64,000 nt of DNA from Paenibacillus whitsoniae (GTDB taxonomy: Bacteria > Bacillota > Bacilli > Paenibacillales > NBRC-103111), in the NCBI RefSeq assembly GCF_003955665.1, contig NZ_RXHU01000027.1:1-64000 (forward strand), given 5' to 3'. The translations under genes were made by a program, and so were the position numbers. The notes under the pieces were generated by a model, which saw nothing but the letters and a program-made list of their open reading frames with translations, was not told the DNA's origin and did not search any database. Shown here piece by piece: positions 17,102-26,142 of this stretch (position 1 is its first letter; each line of letters begins with the position of its first letter).

Positions 17102-17485
17102 TTATTGTACGACCAGCTTTGTTTTCATCGTCGCGTGACCTTCGCCGCATGGAAGCACGCACTCGATTTCATATGTACCCGGTTTATCGAATTTTACTTC
17201 TTTGGAAGGATTCTCTTTGTCCAAGTGGATGTCCAGACCTTTAATTTCAACTGCATGGACGCCTTCTTTCAGTGACAAGGAAACCTTGGTTGTTTCTCCG
17301 GATTTCACTGTGTAATTCGCATTATCAAATTGCCAGTTCGATGCTACAATCTTGAGTTGTGGCAATTTGCTAGCTGCAGCCTCTGCTTCCTGTGCCTCTT
17401 GGCGTTCGGAAATATCTTGAAAGAGGACCCCAAGCCCTAACACGCCCGCAAGTATAAATAGTACGAAGAAAATCCACTTTTGCAT
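17102..17485 (-). CDS. Membrane-anchored cupredoxin with a CuA-type motif
   Basis: The 127-residue protein has one N-terminal membrane helix (about residues 3-22), a short acidic linker and a cupredoxin barrel. The copper ligands match those of cytochrome oxidase subunit II: an upstream histidine in EGVHAVEI and then CVLPCGEGHATM, i.e. C-x3-C-x3-H-x2-M. This suggests a binuclear CuA site facing outside the membrane. No oxidase genes are nearby, so it may be a free-standing electron carrier or copper protein. Start at the ATG at 17485 behind GAGGGGG. The gene stands alone between pdp and pnp. Confidence 0.85.
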   Translation of the reverse strand: MQKWIFFVLFILAGVLGLGVLFQDISERQEAQEAEAAASKLPQLKIVASNWQFDNANYTVKSGETTKVSLSLKEGVHAVEIKGLDIHLDKENPSKEVKFDKPGTYEIECVLPCGEGHATMKTKLVVQ

Positions 17486-17656
17486 GCTTATCCCCCTCAT
17501 AGGTTGTTCACTTCATCTATTCTACCTAACATCCGCGTAGAATCCCATAGCCAGTTCGTGGCAAAATGTTGACTGTTTTGTGACAGAATTGTGAAACCTC
17601 ACTGGCTATAGGGTTGCCTAATCTTGACGAATATACACGGATTCGCTTGTCCGATT

Positions 17657-18517
17657 TTAGGAAGAAGTGAGCGGTACTTCCCGTACGAAGGCTTTGACAA
17701 GCGCAATAAACTTCGGTTTCGTGCGATTTGCAACCGCAACGACCTGCTCGTGCGTTAATGGCTCGAGTTCTTCGCCAATCGCCATGTCGGTGATGCAGGA
17801 GATGCCGAGCACCTTGAGGCCTGCATGACGCGCGGCGATCACTTCACCGACCGTCGACATGCCGATGGCGTCACCGCCGATGCGCGCGAGCATCGTCAGT
17901 TCGGCCGGCGTGCAATACGTCGGCCCGGTAATGCCCGCGTAGACGCCTTCCTGCAGTTTGAGCGGCACGCCGTCTTCGCCCACGACCGAAGCAGCCAGTT
18001 CATGCGCCAGCTTGCGGTAGAACTTGTCATACGCCTCGGACATGTCCGGGAACCGTACGCCGAGCTCATTGTGGTTCGGCCCGATCAGCGGGTTGGCGCC
18101 CGTCATATTCAAGTGGTCGCTGATCACCATCAGATCCCCCGCTTGAAAAGAACGGTTCATCCCGCCGGCGGCGTTCGTCATCACGACCGTCTGCACGCCG
18201 ATCGCTCTCATGACGTAGACGGGGAATACCACCTTTTGCATGTCGTACCCTTCGTAAAAATGAAAACGGCCCTGCATCACGATGACCGATTTGCCTTCGA
18301 GCGTACCCGCAACGAAACGGCCCGCATGGCCTTCCACAGTCGATACCGGGAAATGCGGCACCTCGTTGTAATCAATGGCAATCGGATGTTCCACCTGCTC
18401 GGCCATGTCGCCGAGACCGGAACCGAGCACGAGCCCGATCGCCGGTTTAACACCGCCCAGTTTCGATTGGATAAACTGCGCCGCTTCTTGAATTTGTTCT
18501 ATGTAAGTTGGTGCCAT
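17657..18517 (-). CDS. Purine-nucleoside phosphorylase paralogue with altered base-binding residues
   Basis: The 286-residue protein is a trimeric-type (PNP/MTAP class I) phosphorylase with GLVLGSGLGDMAE, the phosphate-binding VSTVEGHAG and GRFHFYEGY, and NAAGG. Two purine-contacting positions differ from canonical enzymes: the motif usually read GPxYET is GPTYCT (Glu replaced by Cys), and the base-binding Asn in SCITN is Asp (SCITDMAIG). The adjacent paralogue keeps both canonical residues. Specificity may therefore have shifted, possibly to 6-aminopurine nucleosides. It lies 18 bases after the second pnp gene and is probably cotranscribed with it. Confidence 0.93.
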   Translation of the reverse strand: MAPTYIEQIQEAAQFIQSKLGGVKPAIGLVLGSGLGDMAEQVEHPIAIDYNEVPHFPVSTVEGHAGRFVAGTLEGKSVIVMQGRFHFYEGYDMQKVVFPVYVMRAIGVQTVVMTNAAGGMNRSFQAGDLMVISDHLNMTGANPLIGPNHNELGVRFPDMSEAYDKFYRKLAHELAASVVGEDGVPLKLQEGVYAGITGPTYCTPAELTMLARIGGDAIGMSTVGEVIAARHAGLKVLGISCITDMAIGEELEPLTHEQVVAVANRTKPKFIALVKAFVREVPLTSS

Positions 18518-18535
18518 GATTGTTGAACTCCTTTT

Positions 18536-19366
18536 CTATAACGCACTGATAATACCGAGTACGAGCTTCAGGAACTTCGGCTTCACCCGCTCCGTCGTCT
18601 CCATCACTTCCGCATGGGACAGCGGTTGGTCGAGTATGCCCGAGGCCATATTGGAAATGCAGGAGAAGCCCAGCACTTCAATGCCGGCATGGCGCGCAAC
18701 GATCACTTCCGGCACGGTCGACATGCCGACGGCGTCGCCGCCAAGCGTACGGAACATGCGAATTTCGGCCGGCGTCTCGTAGTTCGGCCCGAGCAAGCCG
18801 ACATACACTCCCTCTTGCAATTTAAAATCCTGCGAAGCCGCCACATCATGCGCCAATTTGCGCAGACGCTTGCTGTACGCTTCCGACATATCCGGGAAGC
18901 GCACGCCGAGTGCCGGATCGTTCGGGCCGATGAGCGGATTTTTAAACGTCAGATTCAAATGATCCGCAATGACCATCAGATCGCCGACTTGATACGATTC
19001 GTTGATGCCGCCTGCCGCATTGGTTACGATCAGCGTCTGAACGCCGAGCGCCTTCATGACGCGCACAGGGAACGAAACCGTCTCAGGGCCGTAGCCTTCA
19101 TAGGCGTGAAAGCGGCCTTTCATGATAATGACCTGCTTGCCTTCGATCTCGCCGACTACAAGCTCGCCGGCATGTCCTTCAACGGTAGACACCGGGAAAT
19201 GCGGGATGCGGGCGTAGTCAATAACGATCGGCTGCTGGATCAAATCAGCCAGTACGCCGAGGCCCGAACCAAGAATTAGTCCGATTTGCGGAGTGATTTT
19301 TGTTTCTCGGGAAATAAAATCCGCCGCTTCTTGAATTTGCGCGATCAAAGATGATGGGGTTGTCAT
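18536..19366 (-). CDS. punA: Purine-nucleoside phosphorylase (canonical)
   Basis: Phosphorolysis of inosine and guanosine type nucleosides. The 276 residues show GLILGSGLGVLAD, VSTVEGHAG, GRFHAYEGY, TNAAGG, GPNYETPAEIRM and SCISNMASG, so the purine-binding Glu and Asn are both in place. Gene order deoB-punA agrees with B. subtilis drm-pupG. The neighbour downstream is a diverged copy; the pair looks like an old tandem duplication. Confidence 0.95.
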   Translation of the reverse strand: MTTPSSLIAQIQEAADFISRETKITPQIGLILGSGLGVLADLIQQPIVIDYARIPHFPVSTVEGHAGELVVGEIEGKQVIIMKGRFHAYEGYGPETVSFPVRVMKALGVQTLIVTNAAGGINESYQVGDLMVIADHLNLTFKNPLIGPNDPALGVRFPDMSEAYSKRLRKLAHDVAASQDFKLQEGVYVGLLGPNYETPAEIRMFRTLGGDAVGMSTVPEVIVARHAGIEVLGFSCISNMASGILDQPLSHAEVMETTERVKPKFLKLVLGIISAL

Positions 19367-19416
19367 CGTCGTGGTTCCTCCTCAATATGTAAATTGCGCC
19401 TCCCGCGATTCGGGGG

Positions 19417-20592
19417 CTACTTTAATACATGCAAAAAGCTTTCACCATGTCCCGTATACGTCACGATGAAATTGTCGGCGATCGTCGCGCCCAAATCCGC
19501 AAATGTCGCGCGAATGCCTAGCGAAGCCGGCTCACCCAGGCTTGGACTGTAAATCAGAATCGGCACATACTCTCGCGTATGGTCGGTACCCGGATGAATC
19601 GGATCATTGCCGTGATCAGCGGTAAAAATCAGCAAATCGTTCGGACCGATGCCCGCCTTTAGCTGTGGCACGGCGTTATCGAATTCGATCAAAGCTTGAC
19701 CGTAACCCTCCGGATCGCGGCGATGGCCATAAAGCGAATCGAAATCAACGAGATTCGTAAACGCGAGCCCTTTGAACGGGGAGGCTATCACTTCAATCGT
19801 GCGCTGAATGCCGTCCATATTACTTTTCGTCGTATAGGACTTCGTTACGCCCTCGCCATCGAAGATGTCGTTGATTTTACCGATCGCAATGACATCCAGG
19901 CCGGCATCTTTCAAGTGATTCATCACCGTTGGCTCCGGCGGCTTCACCGCATAGTCATGCCGGTTCGGCGTCCGCTTGAACGCGCCGGGCTTGCCGACAT
20001 AAGGCCGTGCGATGACCCGCCCGACGGAGAATTCGTCCTGCATTGTCAGCCTTCTGGCGATTTCGCAAGCCTTGTACAGCTCTTCGAGCGGAATGACGTC
20101 CTCATGAGCCGCCAACTGAAACACGCTGTCCGCGGACGTGTACACGATCCAGCTGCCGGTCTTCATTTGCTCCTCGCCGAGCTCATCCAGAATCTCCGTT
20201 CCGGATGCCGGCTTGTTGCCAAGCACCTTGCGGCCGGTCTCCTGCTCGAACTGCGTGATAAGCGCCTCCGGAAACCCGTTCGGAAACACGTTGAACGGCG
20301 TGGTCATTTTGAGGCCCATCAGCTCCCAGTGGCCGGTCATCGTGTCCTTGCCGACGGACACCTCCGCCATTTTGCCAAAGTAAGCTTCCGGTGTATCCGT
20401 CTGCGGCACGCCTTGCAGCGGAGCAATGTTGCCGAGCCCCATCTTCGCCAGATTCGGCAGTGCGAAGCCGTTCACCCGCTCGGCGATATGTCCAAGCGTG
20501 TGGGCGCCGACATCGCCAAATTCCCCGGCGTCCGGCAGTTCGCCAATGCCCACACTATCTAAAACGATGAGACTGATTCGTTCAAAACGCAT
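19417..20592 (-). CDS. deoB: Phosphopentomutase
   Basis: Interconverts (deoxy)ribose 1- and 5-phosphates, linking the nucleoside phosphorylases to central metabolism. The 391 residues show the metal-binding [20 protein letters not shown] start, KDTMTGHWE with the catalytic threonine, and FTADHGNDP plus [10 protein letters not shown] near the C-terminus. Start at the ATG at 20592 behind GGAGGAAAGCAT. Upstream of the two pnp genes, probably one salvage operon. Confidence 0.96.
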   Translation of the reverse strand: MRFERISLIVLDSVGIGELPDAGEFGDVGAHTLGHIAERVNGFALPNLAKMGLGNIAPLQGVPQTDTPEAYFGKMAEVSVGKDTMTGHWELMGLKMTTPFNVFPNGFPEALITQFEQETGRKVLGNKPASGTEILDELGEEQMKTGSWIVYTSADSVFQLAAHEDVIPLEELYKACEIARRLTMQDEFSVGRVIARPYVGKPGAFKRTPNRHDYAVKPPEPTVMNHLKDAGLDVIAIGKINDIFDGEGVTKSYTTKSNMDGIQRTIEVIASPFKGLAFTNLVDFDSLYGHRRDPEGYGQALIEFDNAVPQLKAGIGPNDLLIFTADHGNDPIHPGTDHTREYVPILIYSPSLGEPASLGIRATFADLGATIADNFIVTYTGHGESFLHVLK

Positions 20593-20668
20593 ATGCTTTC
20601 CTCCAAATCTTACCGAATCGTATAAGTGTAGCAGCACTCTACATTATCGCATTTCCGCCCCCTGAATG

Positions 20669-20704
20669 CAAAACAGCAGCCTTCCGTAGGAAGCGCCGCT
20701 GCTG
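20669..20704 (-). terminator. Intrinsic terminator of xerD
   Basis: CAGCAGCGGCGCTTCC pairs with GGAAGGCTGCTG on the minus strand, followed by TTTT. Confidence 0.75.
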
Positions 20705-20708
20705 GGGA

Positions 20709-21605
20709 CTATAAATGCGCTCTCGGATGAGCGTTTGTATAGACGTCCTTCATTTTCTGCTTCGACATTTGCAGATAGCGTTGCGTTGACGAAATGTCGG
20801 CATGGCCGAGCATTTCCTGCACGCTTCGCAAATCCGCGCCGTTCTCGATCAGGTGCGCGGCAAACGAATGCCGGAGCGTATGCGGCGTGATCTCCTGCGT
20901 GAGCTGAAGCTGCTGGGCGTACTGCTTCACAATTTTCCAGAACCCCTGCCGCGTCATGCGCGTGCCCAAGTGCCCTGGGAAAAGCGCCTGCACACTGCGC
21001 TCTCCCTTCGTCAGCTTCGGCCGTCCCTCGTCCAGATAGGCGCGAAGAACTCGAATGGCGATCGGGCTGAGCGGGATCATCCGCTCCTTCTCTCCCTTGC
21101 CCGTGCAGCGGACGAAGCCGAGCGGCAGGTACAGGTCGTCCACATCGAGCGAGACGAGCTCGGTTACCCGAATACCGGTCGCGTAGAGCAGCTCCAGCAT
21201 CGCTCGGTCCCTGAGGCCTGCTGCATGCTCGTCCGACGGCGCCGCCAACAGCCGCTCCATATCGGCAATAGGAAGCACGGCAGGGGCCCGCTTGTCCGGC
21301 TTTGGCGCTTCGATAAACACCGTAGGATCGATATCCGCCAAACGCTCGCGCACAAGAAATTGATAGAACGCACGCAACGACACGCGGACCCGGGAGAGCG
21401 TCGCCGCTGCTCTGCCGGCTTTTCGCAAGCCGCCAATATAACCGGTCAACTGCGCTTTGCCCACGGCTCGCCAGCCAGCTACGCCCTGCTCATTCAAATA
21501 CTGTTTAAATTGCACAATGTCCCGTTCGTACGATTCCAGCGTACTCGGGGACAATCTCTTCTCTGTCGTCAAATAATGAACGAAAGCGTTCAGTTCCTCC
21601 GTCAT
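20709..21605 (-). CDS. xerD: Site-specific tyrosine recombinase XerD
   Basis: XerD resolves chromosome dimers at dif with XerC. The 298 residues have the N-terminal SAM-like core-binding domain (about 1-90) and a catalytic domain with ATGIRVTEL (first Arg), HTLRHSFA (His-x-x-Arg) and GHADISSTQRYL (His and nucleophilic Tyr), ending YTNAHPRA. Conserved order yqzK-xerD-deoB as in B. subtilis (yqzK-ripX-drm) supports XerD rather than a phage integrase. Confidence 0.95.
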   Translation of the reverse strand: MTEELNAFVHYLTTEKRLSPSTLESYERDIVQFKQYLNEQGVAGWRAVGKAQLTGYIGGLRKAGRAAATLSRVRVSLRAFYQFLVRERLADIDPTVFIEAPKPDKRAPAVLPIADMERLLAAPSDEHAAGLRDRAMLELLYATGIRVTELVSLDVDDLYLPLGFVRCTGKGEKERMIPLSPIAIRVLRAYLDEGRPKLTKGERSVQALFPGHLGTRMTRQGFWKIVKQYAQQLQLTQEITPHTLRHSFAAHLIENGADLRSVQEMLGHADISSTQRYLQMSKQKMKDVYTNAHPRAHL

Positions 21606-21688
21606 GCCGTCTAAACTCCTTCATGCTAGCTAGCAATTCCTGCCTACCTTACTAGCATTCCACGAGCACGCAACGATCTCCTCTATTT

Positions 21689-21928
21689 TTATTCCCCGTA
21701 CCAGTAAAAGAAGCGCAGGCGCTCACTCATCGACCCGGTGTCAAACTTGGTGGTGATCTCTTCATGACCAAACGCCTTCACCGATTTACCTGTCGGCGTC
21801 TTGTATTTGTTTACAGGCTGTATCCAGTCCGTCACAACGGACATGACTTGATACAGCACGATTGTAAGGGCGATAAACAGCAGGATATATTGCAAACGAA
21901 CGATCAATTTGCGATAGGAGAAGATCAT
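21689..21928 (-). CDS. yqzK: DUF4227 family small membrane protein (YqzK)
   Basis: A 79-residue protein with one membrane segment (LQYILLFIALTIVLYQVMSVV) and a short basic/acidic tail; pattern and location before xerD match YqzK. I take the ATG at 21928 behind AGGCGG; an ATG at 21949 would add seven residues. Function unknown. In B. subtilis fur lies directly upstream; here an element copy and ald come between. Confidence 0.8.
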   Translation of the reverse strand: MIFSYRKLIVRLQYILLFIALTIVLYQVMSVVTDWIQPVNKYKTPTGKSVKAFGHEEITTKFDTGSMSERLRFFYWYGE

Positions 21929-21964
21929 GGGGGCCCGCCTCATTTCCATTCCGTTTTAGAGGTG

Positions 21965-22132
21965 GTTCAAAAAGTCGTCTTTTGATCACGATGTACCCCA
22001 TGAAGCGGACTCGACATCGAATCTTGCGTTCACCTTCGAAGTCCGGTACTCATGTAGGTTTTGCCTACACTCCGCTCCTCCTTCTTCAGGTTCTCGCAAT
22101 CTTCTCGGTGCTGAAAACCCGACTTTTTGAAC
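21965..22132. mobile_element. MITE-like element, copy 1
   Basis: A 168-bp stretch bounded by perfect 13-bp inverted ends (GTTCAAAAAGTCG and CGACTTTTTGAAC). The interior carries CATGTAGGTTTTGCCTACA and a CTCCGCTCCTCCTTCTTC block shared almost base for base with the copy at 23329-23499, in the same orientation. It encodes no protein. Size, inverted ends and multiple copies fit a miniature element; no target duplication is obvious. Confidence 0.75.
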
Positions 22133-22171
22133 TCGCACTTGTAGAAACAGAATATGAGGCTTGCCCGCCAA

Positions 22172-23302
22172 TTATGACAACTCGGACAATGCGGTATACG
22201 GCTTGCCCAGCGCTTCCGCCACCGCAGGATGCGTGATGTGGCCCTGGTACGTATTGACGCCCAGGGAGAGCGGCACACTTTGGCTCACGGCCTGTTTGAA
22301 GCCTTTGTTCGCCAGATCGACGGCGTACGGCAGCGTCACGTTCGTCAGCGCCAATGTCGACGTGCGCGGCACCGCGCCCGGCATGTTCGCGACGGCGTAA
22401 TGCAGCACGCCGTACATCTCATACGTCGGATCGCTGTGCGTCGTGATGCGGTCGATCGTCTCGATCGAGCCGCCCTGATCGACTGCGACATCGACGATGA
22501 CCGCTCCCGGCTTCATGCTTTGCACCATGGAAGCCGTCACCAACCGCGGCGCCCGCGCACCCGGGATGAGCACGGCGCCAATAAGCAGATCTGCCTTCGC
22601 CACGGCGCTGGCGATATTGTAAGGGTTCGACATGAGCGTGCGCAGCCGGCCGTCGAAAATATCGTCGAGCTGCCGCATGCGGTCGGCGCTCCGCTCAATA
22701 ACGACGACGTTGGCGCCCAGCCCCAACGCCATCTTGGCGGCGTTCGTGCCGACGATACCGCCGCCGAGAATAATGACGTCGGCCGGCGGCACGCCCGGCA
22801 CGCCACCCAGCAAAATGCCGCGCCCGCCGTACATTTTCTCGAGATATTGCGCGCCGATCTGCACCGACATACGACCGGCCACCTCGCTCATCGGCGTGAG
22901 CAGCGGCAGTGAGCCGTTTGCAAGCTGGATCGTTTCGTAGGCGATGCCCGTCACCTTTTTATCCAGCAGATGGTTCGCCAAATCCCCTGCCGCCGCCAAA
23001 TGCAAGTACGTAAACAGCATGAGGCCTTCTTTGAAAAAGCTGTACTCCTCCGGAATCGGCTCCTTGACCTTCATAATCATGTCGCTGCCCGCCCAGACTT
23101 CCGCTGCGCCGGCGACAATCGTCGCGCCTTCCTGGCGGTAATCCTCGTCCGTAAATCCGCTGCCAAGGCCCGCTCCGGCTTGCACGAGCACTTGATGGCC
23201 ATGCATGCGCAGCATGCCTGCACCTCCCGGCGTAAGCGCGACGCGGTTTTCGTTATTCTTAATCTCTTTGGGAACGCCGACAATGATGGCTTCTTGTGTC
23301 AT
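22172..23302 (-). CDS. ald: Alanine dehydrogenase
   Basis: NAD-dependent reversible deamination of L-alanine to pyruvate and ammonia; in Bacillus it is needed for growth on alanine and for normal sporulation. The 376 residues show [20 protein letters not shown], the catalytic lysine and histidine region (MKVKEP, TYLHLAA), and the NAD-binding [18 protein letters not shown]. Length is typical. The gene lies between two copies of a MITE-like element and interrupts the usual fur-yqzK adjacency, so it may have moved here. Confidence 0.96.
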   Translation of the reverse strand: MTQEAIIVGVPKEIKNNENRVALTPGGAGMLRMHGHQVLVQAGAGLGSGFTDEDYRQEGATIVAGAAEVWAGSDMIMKVKEPIPEEYSFFKEGLMLFTYLHLAAAGDLANHLLDKKVTGIAYETIQLANGSLPLLTPMSEVAGRMSVQIGAQYLEKMYGGRGILLGGVPGVPPADVIILGGGIVGTNAAKMALGLGANVVVIERSADRMRQLDDIFDGRLRTLMSNPYNIASAVAKADLLIGAVLIPGARAPRLVTASMVQSMKPGAVIVDVAVDQGGSIETIDRITTHSDPTYEMYGVLHYAVANMPGAVPRTSTLALTNVTLPYAVDLANKGFKQAVSQSVPLSLGVNTYQGHITHPAVAEALGKPYTALSELS

Positions 23303-23328
23303 AGGCTCTACCCGCTTCCTTTACAAGG

Positions 23329-23499
23329 TAACTCAAAAAGTCGTCTTTTAATCACGAAGCAAATCAGGAAGCAAATTCGGCATCGAATCTTGCGTTCAGC
23401 TTCGAAGGAAGGTAGCCATGTAGGTTTTGCCTACACTCCGCTCCTCCTTCTTCAGCTTCTCGCAACCTTCTCGGTGCTGAAAAGCCAACTTTTTGAGCT
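23329..23499. mobile_element. MITE-like element, copy 2
   Basis: About 170 bp with imperfect inverted ends (AACTCAAAAAGTCG and CAACTTTTTGAGCTT). The right half is nearly identical to the copy at 21965-22132 over about 85 bases from CATGTAGGTTTTGCCTACA. The stretch between ald and fur (23303-23666) holds only this element, about 100 bases with nothing recognised, and the fur terminator. Confidence 0.75.
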
Positions 23500-23596
23500 T
23501 TCATTTGAACTCTACTCATAATGTACCCCAGCTTCCAAAGCAATTATGTGCTGCGCTGCCGATCCTTGGTTCTCCTTCAGTATATGAAGGCGGACG

Positions 23597-23635
23597 CAAA
23601 AATGCCTGTATGCACAAGGGGTGCTTACAGGCATT
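23597..23635 (-). terminator. Intrinsic terminator of fur
   Basis: AATGCCTGTAAGCAC CCCT TGTGCATACAGGCATT hairpin followed by TTTT on the minus strand. Confidence 0.88.
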
Positions 23636-23666
23636 CGGGCATATAAACCGCTTCTAGCCAGCGATT

Positions 23667-24146
23667 TTAGTGGGATTTGTCGGATTTGTCCAATGCATCC
23701 GGTTTTCCTCGTTCATTGCAGCGATAGCAGATGCCTTGGAAATCCAGCCGATGATCAAGGACTTGAAAGTGGAACAGCTGATCCAGTCGTTCTTCAAACG
23801 GCCCCAGCCAATCCTCCATAATCTCGTCGACAGCGCCGCATTGGACGCAAATGAGATGGTGATGATGGTGACTGGAATTGTCGTCGCGGAGGTCGTAACG
23901 GGCAACGCCGTCGCCGAAATTCATTTTTTCCAAAACATGAAGTTCGCTCAGGAGCTCTAGTGTACGATAGACAGTCGCAAGACCGATCTCCGGCGCTTTA
24001 TCTTTAACCAGCATGAACACTTCTTCCGCGCTCAGGTGATCCTGTTCATTCTCTAGCAAAACACGCACTGTCGCTTCCCGTTGAGGTGTCAGCTTGTACC
24101 CCTGGGACTGCAGCTGCTGTTTAATTTTCTCGATTCTTGCTTCCAT
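23667..24146 (-). CDS. fur: Ferric uptake regulator family repressor
   Basis: A 159-residue Fur-family DNA-binding repressor. The winged helix has LTPQREATVRVLLEN and AEEVFMLVKDKAPEIGLATVYRTLELL; the metal sites show the HHHHHLICVQCG block (CxxC) and the second cysteine pair CYRCNERGK. Location next to yqzK, spoIIM and nudF matches B. subtilis fur rather than perR or zur. Start at the ATG at 24146 behind GGGGGAGG. Confidence 0.93.
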   Translation of the reverse strand: MEARIEKIKQQLQSQGYKLTPQREATVRVLLENEQDHLSAEEVFMLVKDKAPEIGLATVYRTLELLSELHVLEKMNFGDGVARYDLRDDNSSHHHHHLICVQCGAVDEIMEDWLGPFEERLDQLFHFQVLDHRLDFQGICYRCNERGKPDALDKSDKSH

Positions 24147-24163
24147 ATGCCTCCCCCTCAGAG

Positions 24164-24228
24164 AGTGGGCGTTACCGCCCATTTTCGCCACTCTTTTTAT
24201 TATAGGGGGAGCTTGCTGACAAAGTCAA
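24164..24228 (-). promoter_or_regulatory. Sigma-A promoter and leader hairpin of fur
   Basis: TTGACT (24223-24228), 18-base spacer, TATAAT (24199-24204) is a near-consensus promoter. The transcript would start with a hairpin in which AGAGTGG (5') pairs with CCACTCT, ending just before the Shine-Dalgarno sequence. No Fur box is visible. Confidence 0.65.
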
Positions 24229-24260
24229 ACATATTCATACATCATTTGGCTATCCAATCG

Positions 24261-24902
24261 TTACAGCGCCAGCGCGACCAACATGGGGGTGACCCATTTC
24301 ATCATGATTTGCGACACATAACCTTCGAGCAGCGCCGCACCGAACAAACAAACAGCCATCGCCAGTGTAATCGTTGTGTACCGCATAAAAGGCTGGTAAA
24401 TCGCCCCGCTGCGGCTCATGATGCGGTGCTTGATCATATAAATGGAGAAGGACATCGCCGCCACGCTGCACAGGAGAATCGCCGGAATGACGATCAAGTT
24501 CTGGGGCGCGACCGCCACCAGTGCGAACAGCATGCCTTTCCAGGACATTTGCCCGACGAGATAGCCGACGGTAAAGCCGATCAGCACCCCTTTCAGAAAA
24601 TCCAAGACAAGGATCAGCGGCAATCCGATAATGGAAAGCCCGAAAAGCCAGATCAGCAGAATCCACTTCATATGCATGCTGAACGCCTGCGAGAACGACT
24701 GCTGGCTGTCCATGTCGGCCCCTTCGTTAATCTCGTGAAAAAAACTGCTCAAGTGGCGCGTCAGCTCCGTCTTCTGATCCATCGAAAGCGCATTGACCAT
24801 CACAGCCCCGAACACAACCCCGATGACAAAGAGCACAGAGACGAAAATGAATAAGGGTACGTTGTCTTTTAAAAATTGTTTCATCGTCAGGTTCCGGTTC
24901 AC
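24261..24902 (-). CDS. spoIIM: Stage II sporulation protein M
   Basis: SpoIIM is a membrane subunit of the SpoIIDMP machine that thins septal peptidoglycan and drives engulfment. The 213 residues have an N-terminal helix, a soluble loop and about four further helices (WILLIWLFGLSIIGLPLIL, GVLIGFTVGYLVGQM, and others). A GTG start with AAGGAG eight bases upstream is used. Neighbours fur, nudF and the PHP gene match B. subtilis. Confidence 0.94.
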   Translation of the reverse strand: MNRNLTMKQFLKDNVPLFIFVSVLFVIGVVFGAVMVNALSMDQKTELTRHLSSFFHEINEGADMDSQQSFSQAFSMHMKWILLIWLFGLSIIGLPLILVLDFLKGVLIGFTVGYLVGQMSWKGMLFALVAVAPQNLIVIPAILLCSVAAMSFSIYMIKHRIMSRSGAIYQPFMRYTTITLAMAVCLFGAALLEGYVSQIMMKWVTPMLVALAL

Positions 24903-24963
24903 GCTCGCCGCTCCTTCCTTGTAAAGCCTCTACAAAGACAAGCTTATGAGCTTTCCGCCGAAA

Positions 24964-26142
24964 CTATGAATGATTTTTCACCCGGCCGTACTTTCCGCCG
25001 CCGCCGACTTCGAGTTCAAGTTGACCTGCCCTGGCAGCAAGGAGATAGGCGGCAATGTCCGCTCCGACCGCTTCCTCAAGCGCCTCCGGCGCAGCATGAT
25101 GCAGTACGTTCATCTCCGTCCCGAACCTATCCAAGAGCAGCGTGAGTTTCTTCGGACCGAGTCCCGGAATATATTCCATTGGCACCTGAAAATGATACGG
25201 AGGCCGATACGGTGGATAGAACGGTTCCGTCCGGTCGGCGATCGCAAGGATGCGGTCCATGACCCCGCGCACCATTTTAGGGCTGCCGCATTCCGGGCAG
25301 CGATCGATGACGATCGTCTCGTCCTCCAGCACCTCGTGGCAAACGCTGCAGTACGTGCGGTGGTACTTGCCGAGACGGGGATTCAGCCCGTAATTGGCTT
25401 CCACAGCGCGGCCCTCTTCGCGTTTCAACGCCTTGACGACCTCTTGAAAGGTCGGCTCCTCCAGTTTCAGCTTGTTGTACTCACGGCCGATTTTGGGAAG
25501 TGAATGGGCGTCGGAGTTCGTGACGAATGTGAACGGGTCGAGTTCGGCAATGAGGCCCGCCATCGCCGAATCGGCGCTTAAGCCGAGTTCAACGCCGGCA
25601 AGCTGCGAGAGATCGAGCAGCTCCGCCATATGCCGCGTGGCGCTGCCGTAAACGCTCTTATGCGGCGTAAAAATATGCGCAGGGATCATGACGCCTCCCC
25701 GGCCGATGACTTCCTCCTGAAGATTGCTAGCCGTCACATAAATACGCTGCGAGCTGAGCTCCACATTTTTCATATGGCGCTTCATCCAGCCCGTAAAATC
25801 CTGCATCGCCGCTAGCGTCGGCAAATAGGCGAGCAGGTGTGCCGGGCCCATGCCCGGATCGCGCACCTCGATTTCGCTGCCGAGCAGAATCGTCGTATTG
25901 CGGTAACGGATGCCGCCGCCTTCAAGCTCGACCATCTCGCCCCGTGAGAGATTGTCCATAATCTCCTCCTGCACGGATGGCGAATGGCAGTCGATAATCC
26001 CGACCACGTCCATCCCCTTGCGGACAGCCGACTCGTGCGCGATGTTGCGGAACGTCAAATTGTTCGCAGCACTAATTTTTACAGCTTGACCCTTTTCCGT
26101 CCTTCCGATATGGATGTGCAGATCGACGAAGAACGATTTCAT
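24964..26142 (-). CDS. Endonuclease Q family protein (PHP domain, YqxK-like)
   Basis: The 392 residues start MKSFFVDLHIHIGRT, a PHP metal-binding motif, with further metal-ligand segments VGIIDCHSP, MIPAHIFTP and VTNSDAHSLPK. A zinc ribbon follows (CSVC ... CPECGS, about 280-305), then a helix-hairpin-helix IPGLGPKKLTLLLDRFG. This layout is that of endonuclease Q, which nicks DNA 5' of deaminated bases. Its ATG overlaps the nudF stop (TGATG), so the two are coupled; both could serve repair or nucleotide sanitation. Activity is inferred from family. Confidence 0.88.
   Translation of the reverse strand: MKSFFVDLHIHIGRTEKGQAVKISAANNLTFRNIAHESAVRKGMDVVGIIDCHSPSVQEEIMDNLSRGEMVELEGGGIRYRNTTILLGSEIEVRDPGMGPAHLLAYLPTLAAMQDFTGWMKRHMKNVELSSQRIYVTASNLQEEVIGRGGVMIPAHIFTPHKSVYGSATRHMAELLDLSQLAGVELGLSADSAMAGLIAELDPFTFVTNSDAHSLPKIGREYNKLKLEEPTFQEVVKALKREEGRAVEANYGLNPRLGKYHRTYCSVCHEVLEDETIVIDRCPECGSPKMVRGVMDRILAIADRTEPFYPPYRPPYHFQVPMEYIPGLGPKKLTLLLDRFGTEMNVLHHAAPEALEEAVGADIAAYLLAARAGQLELEVGGGGKYGRVKNHS

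Noticed and set aside
20709-21605. Phage integrase marking an integrated element
   Set aside because: Synteny with yqzK and deoB and a full XerD signature; no att-like repeats or phage genes nearby.
24147-24260. Fur box in the fur promoter
   Set aside because: No GATAATGATAATCATTATC-like palindrome was found.
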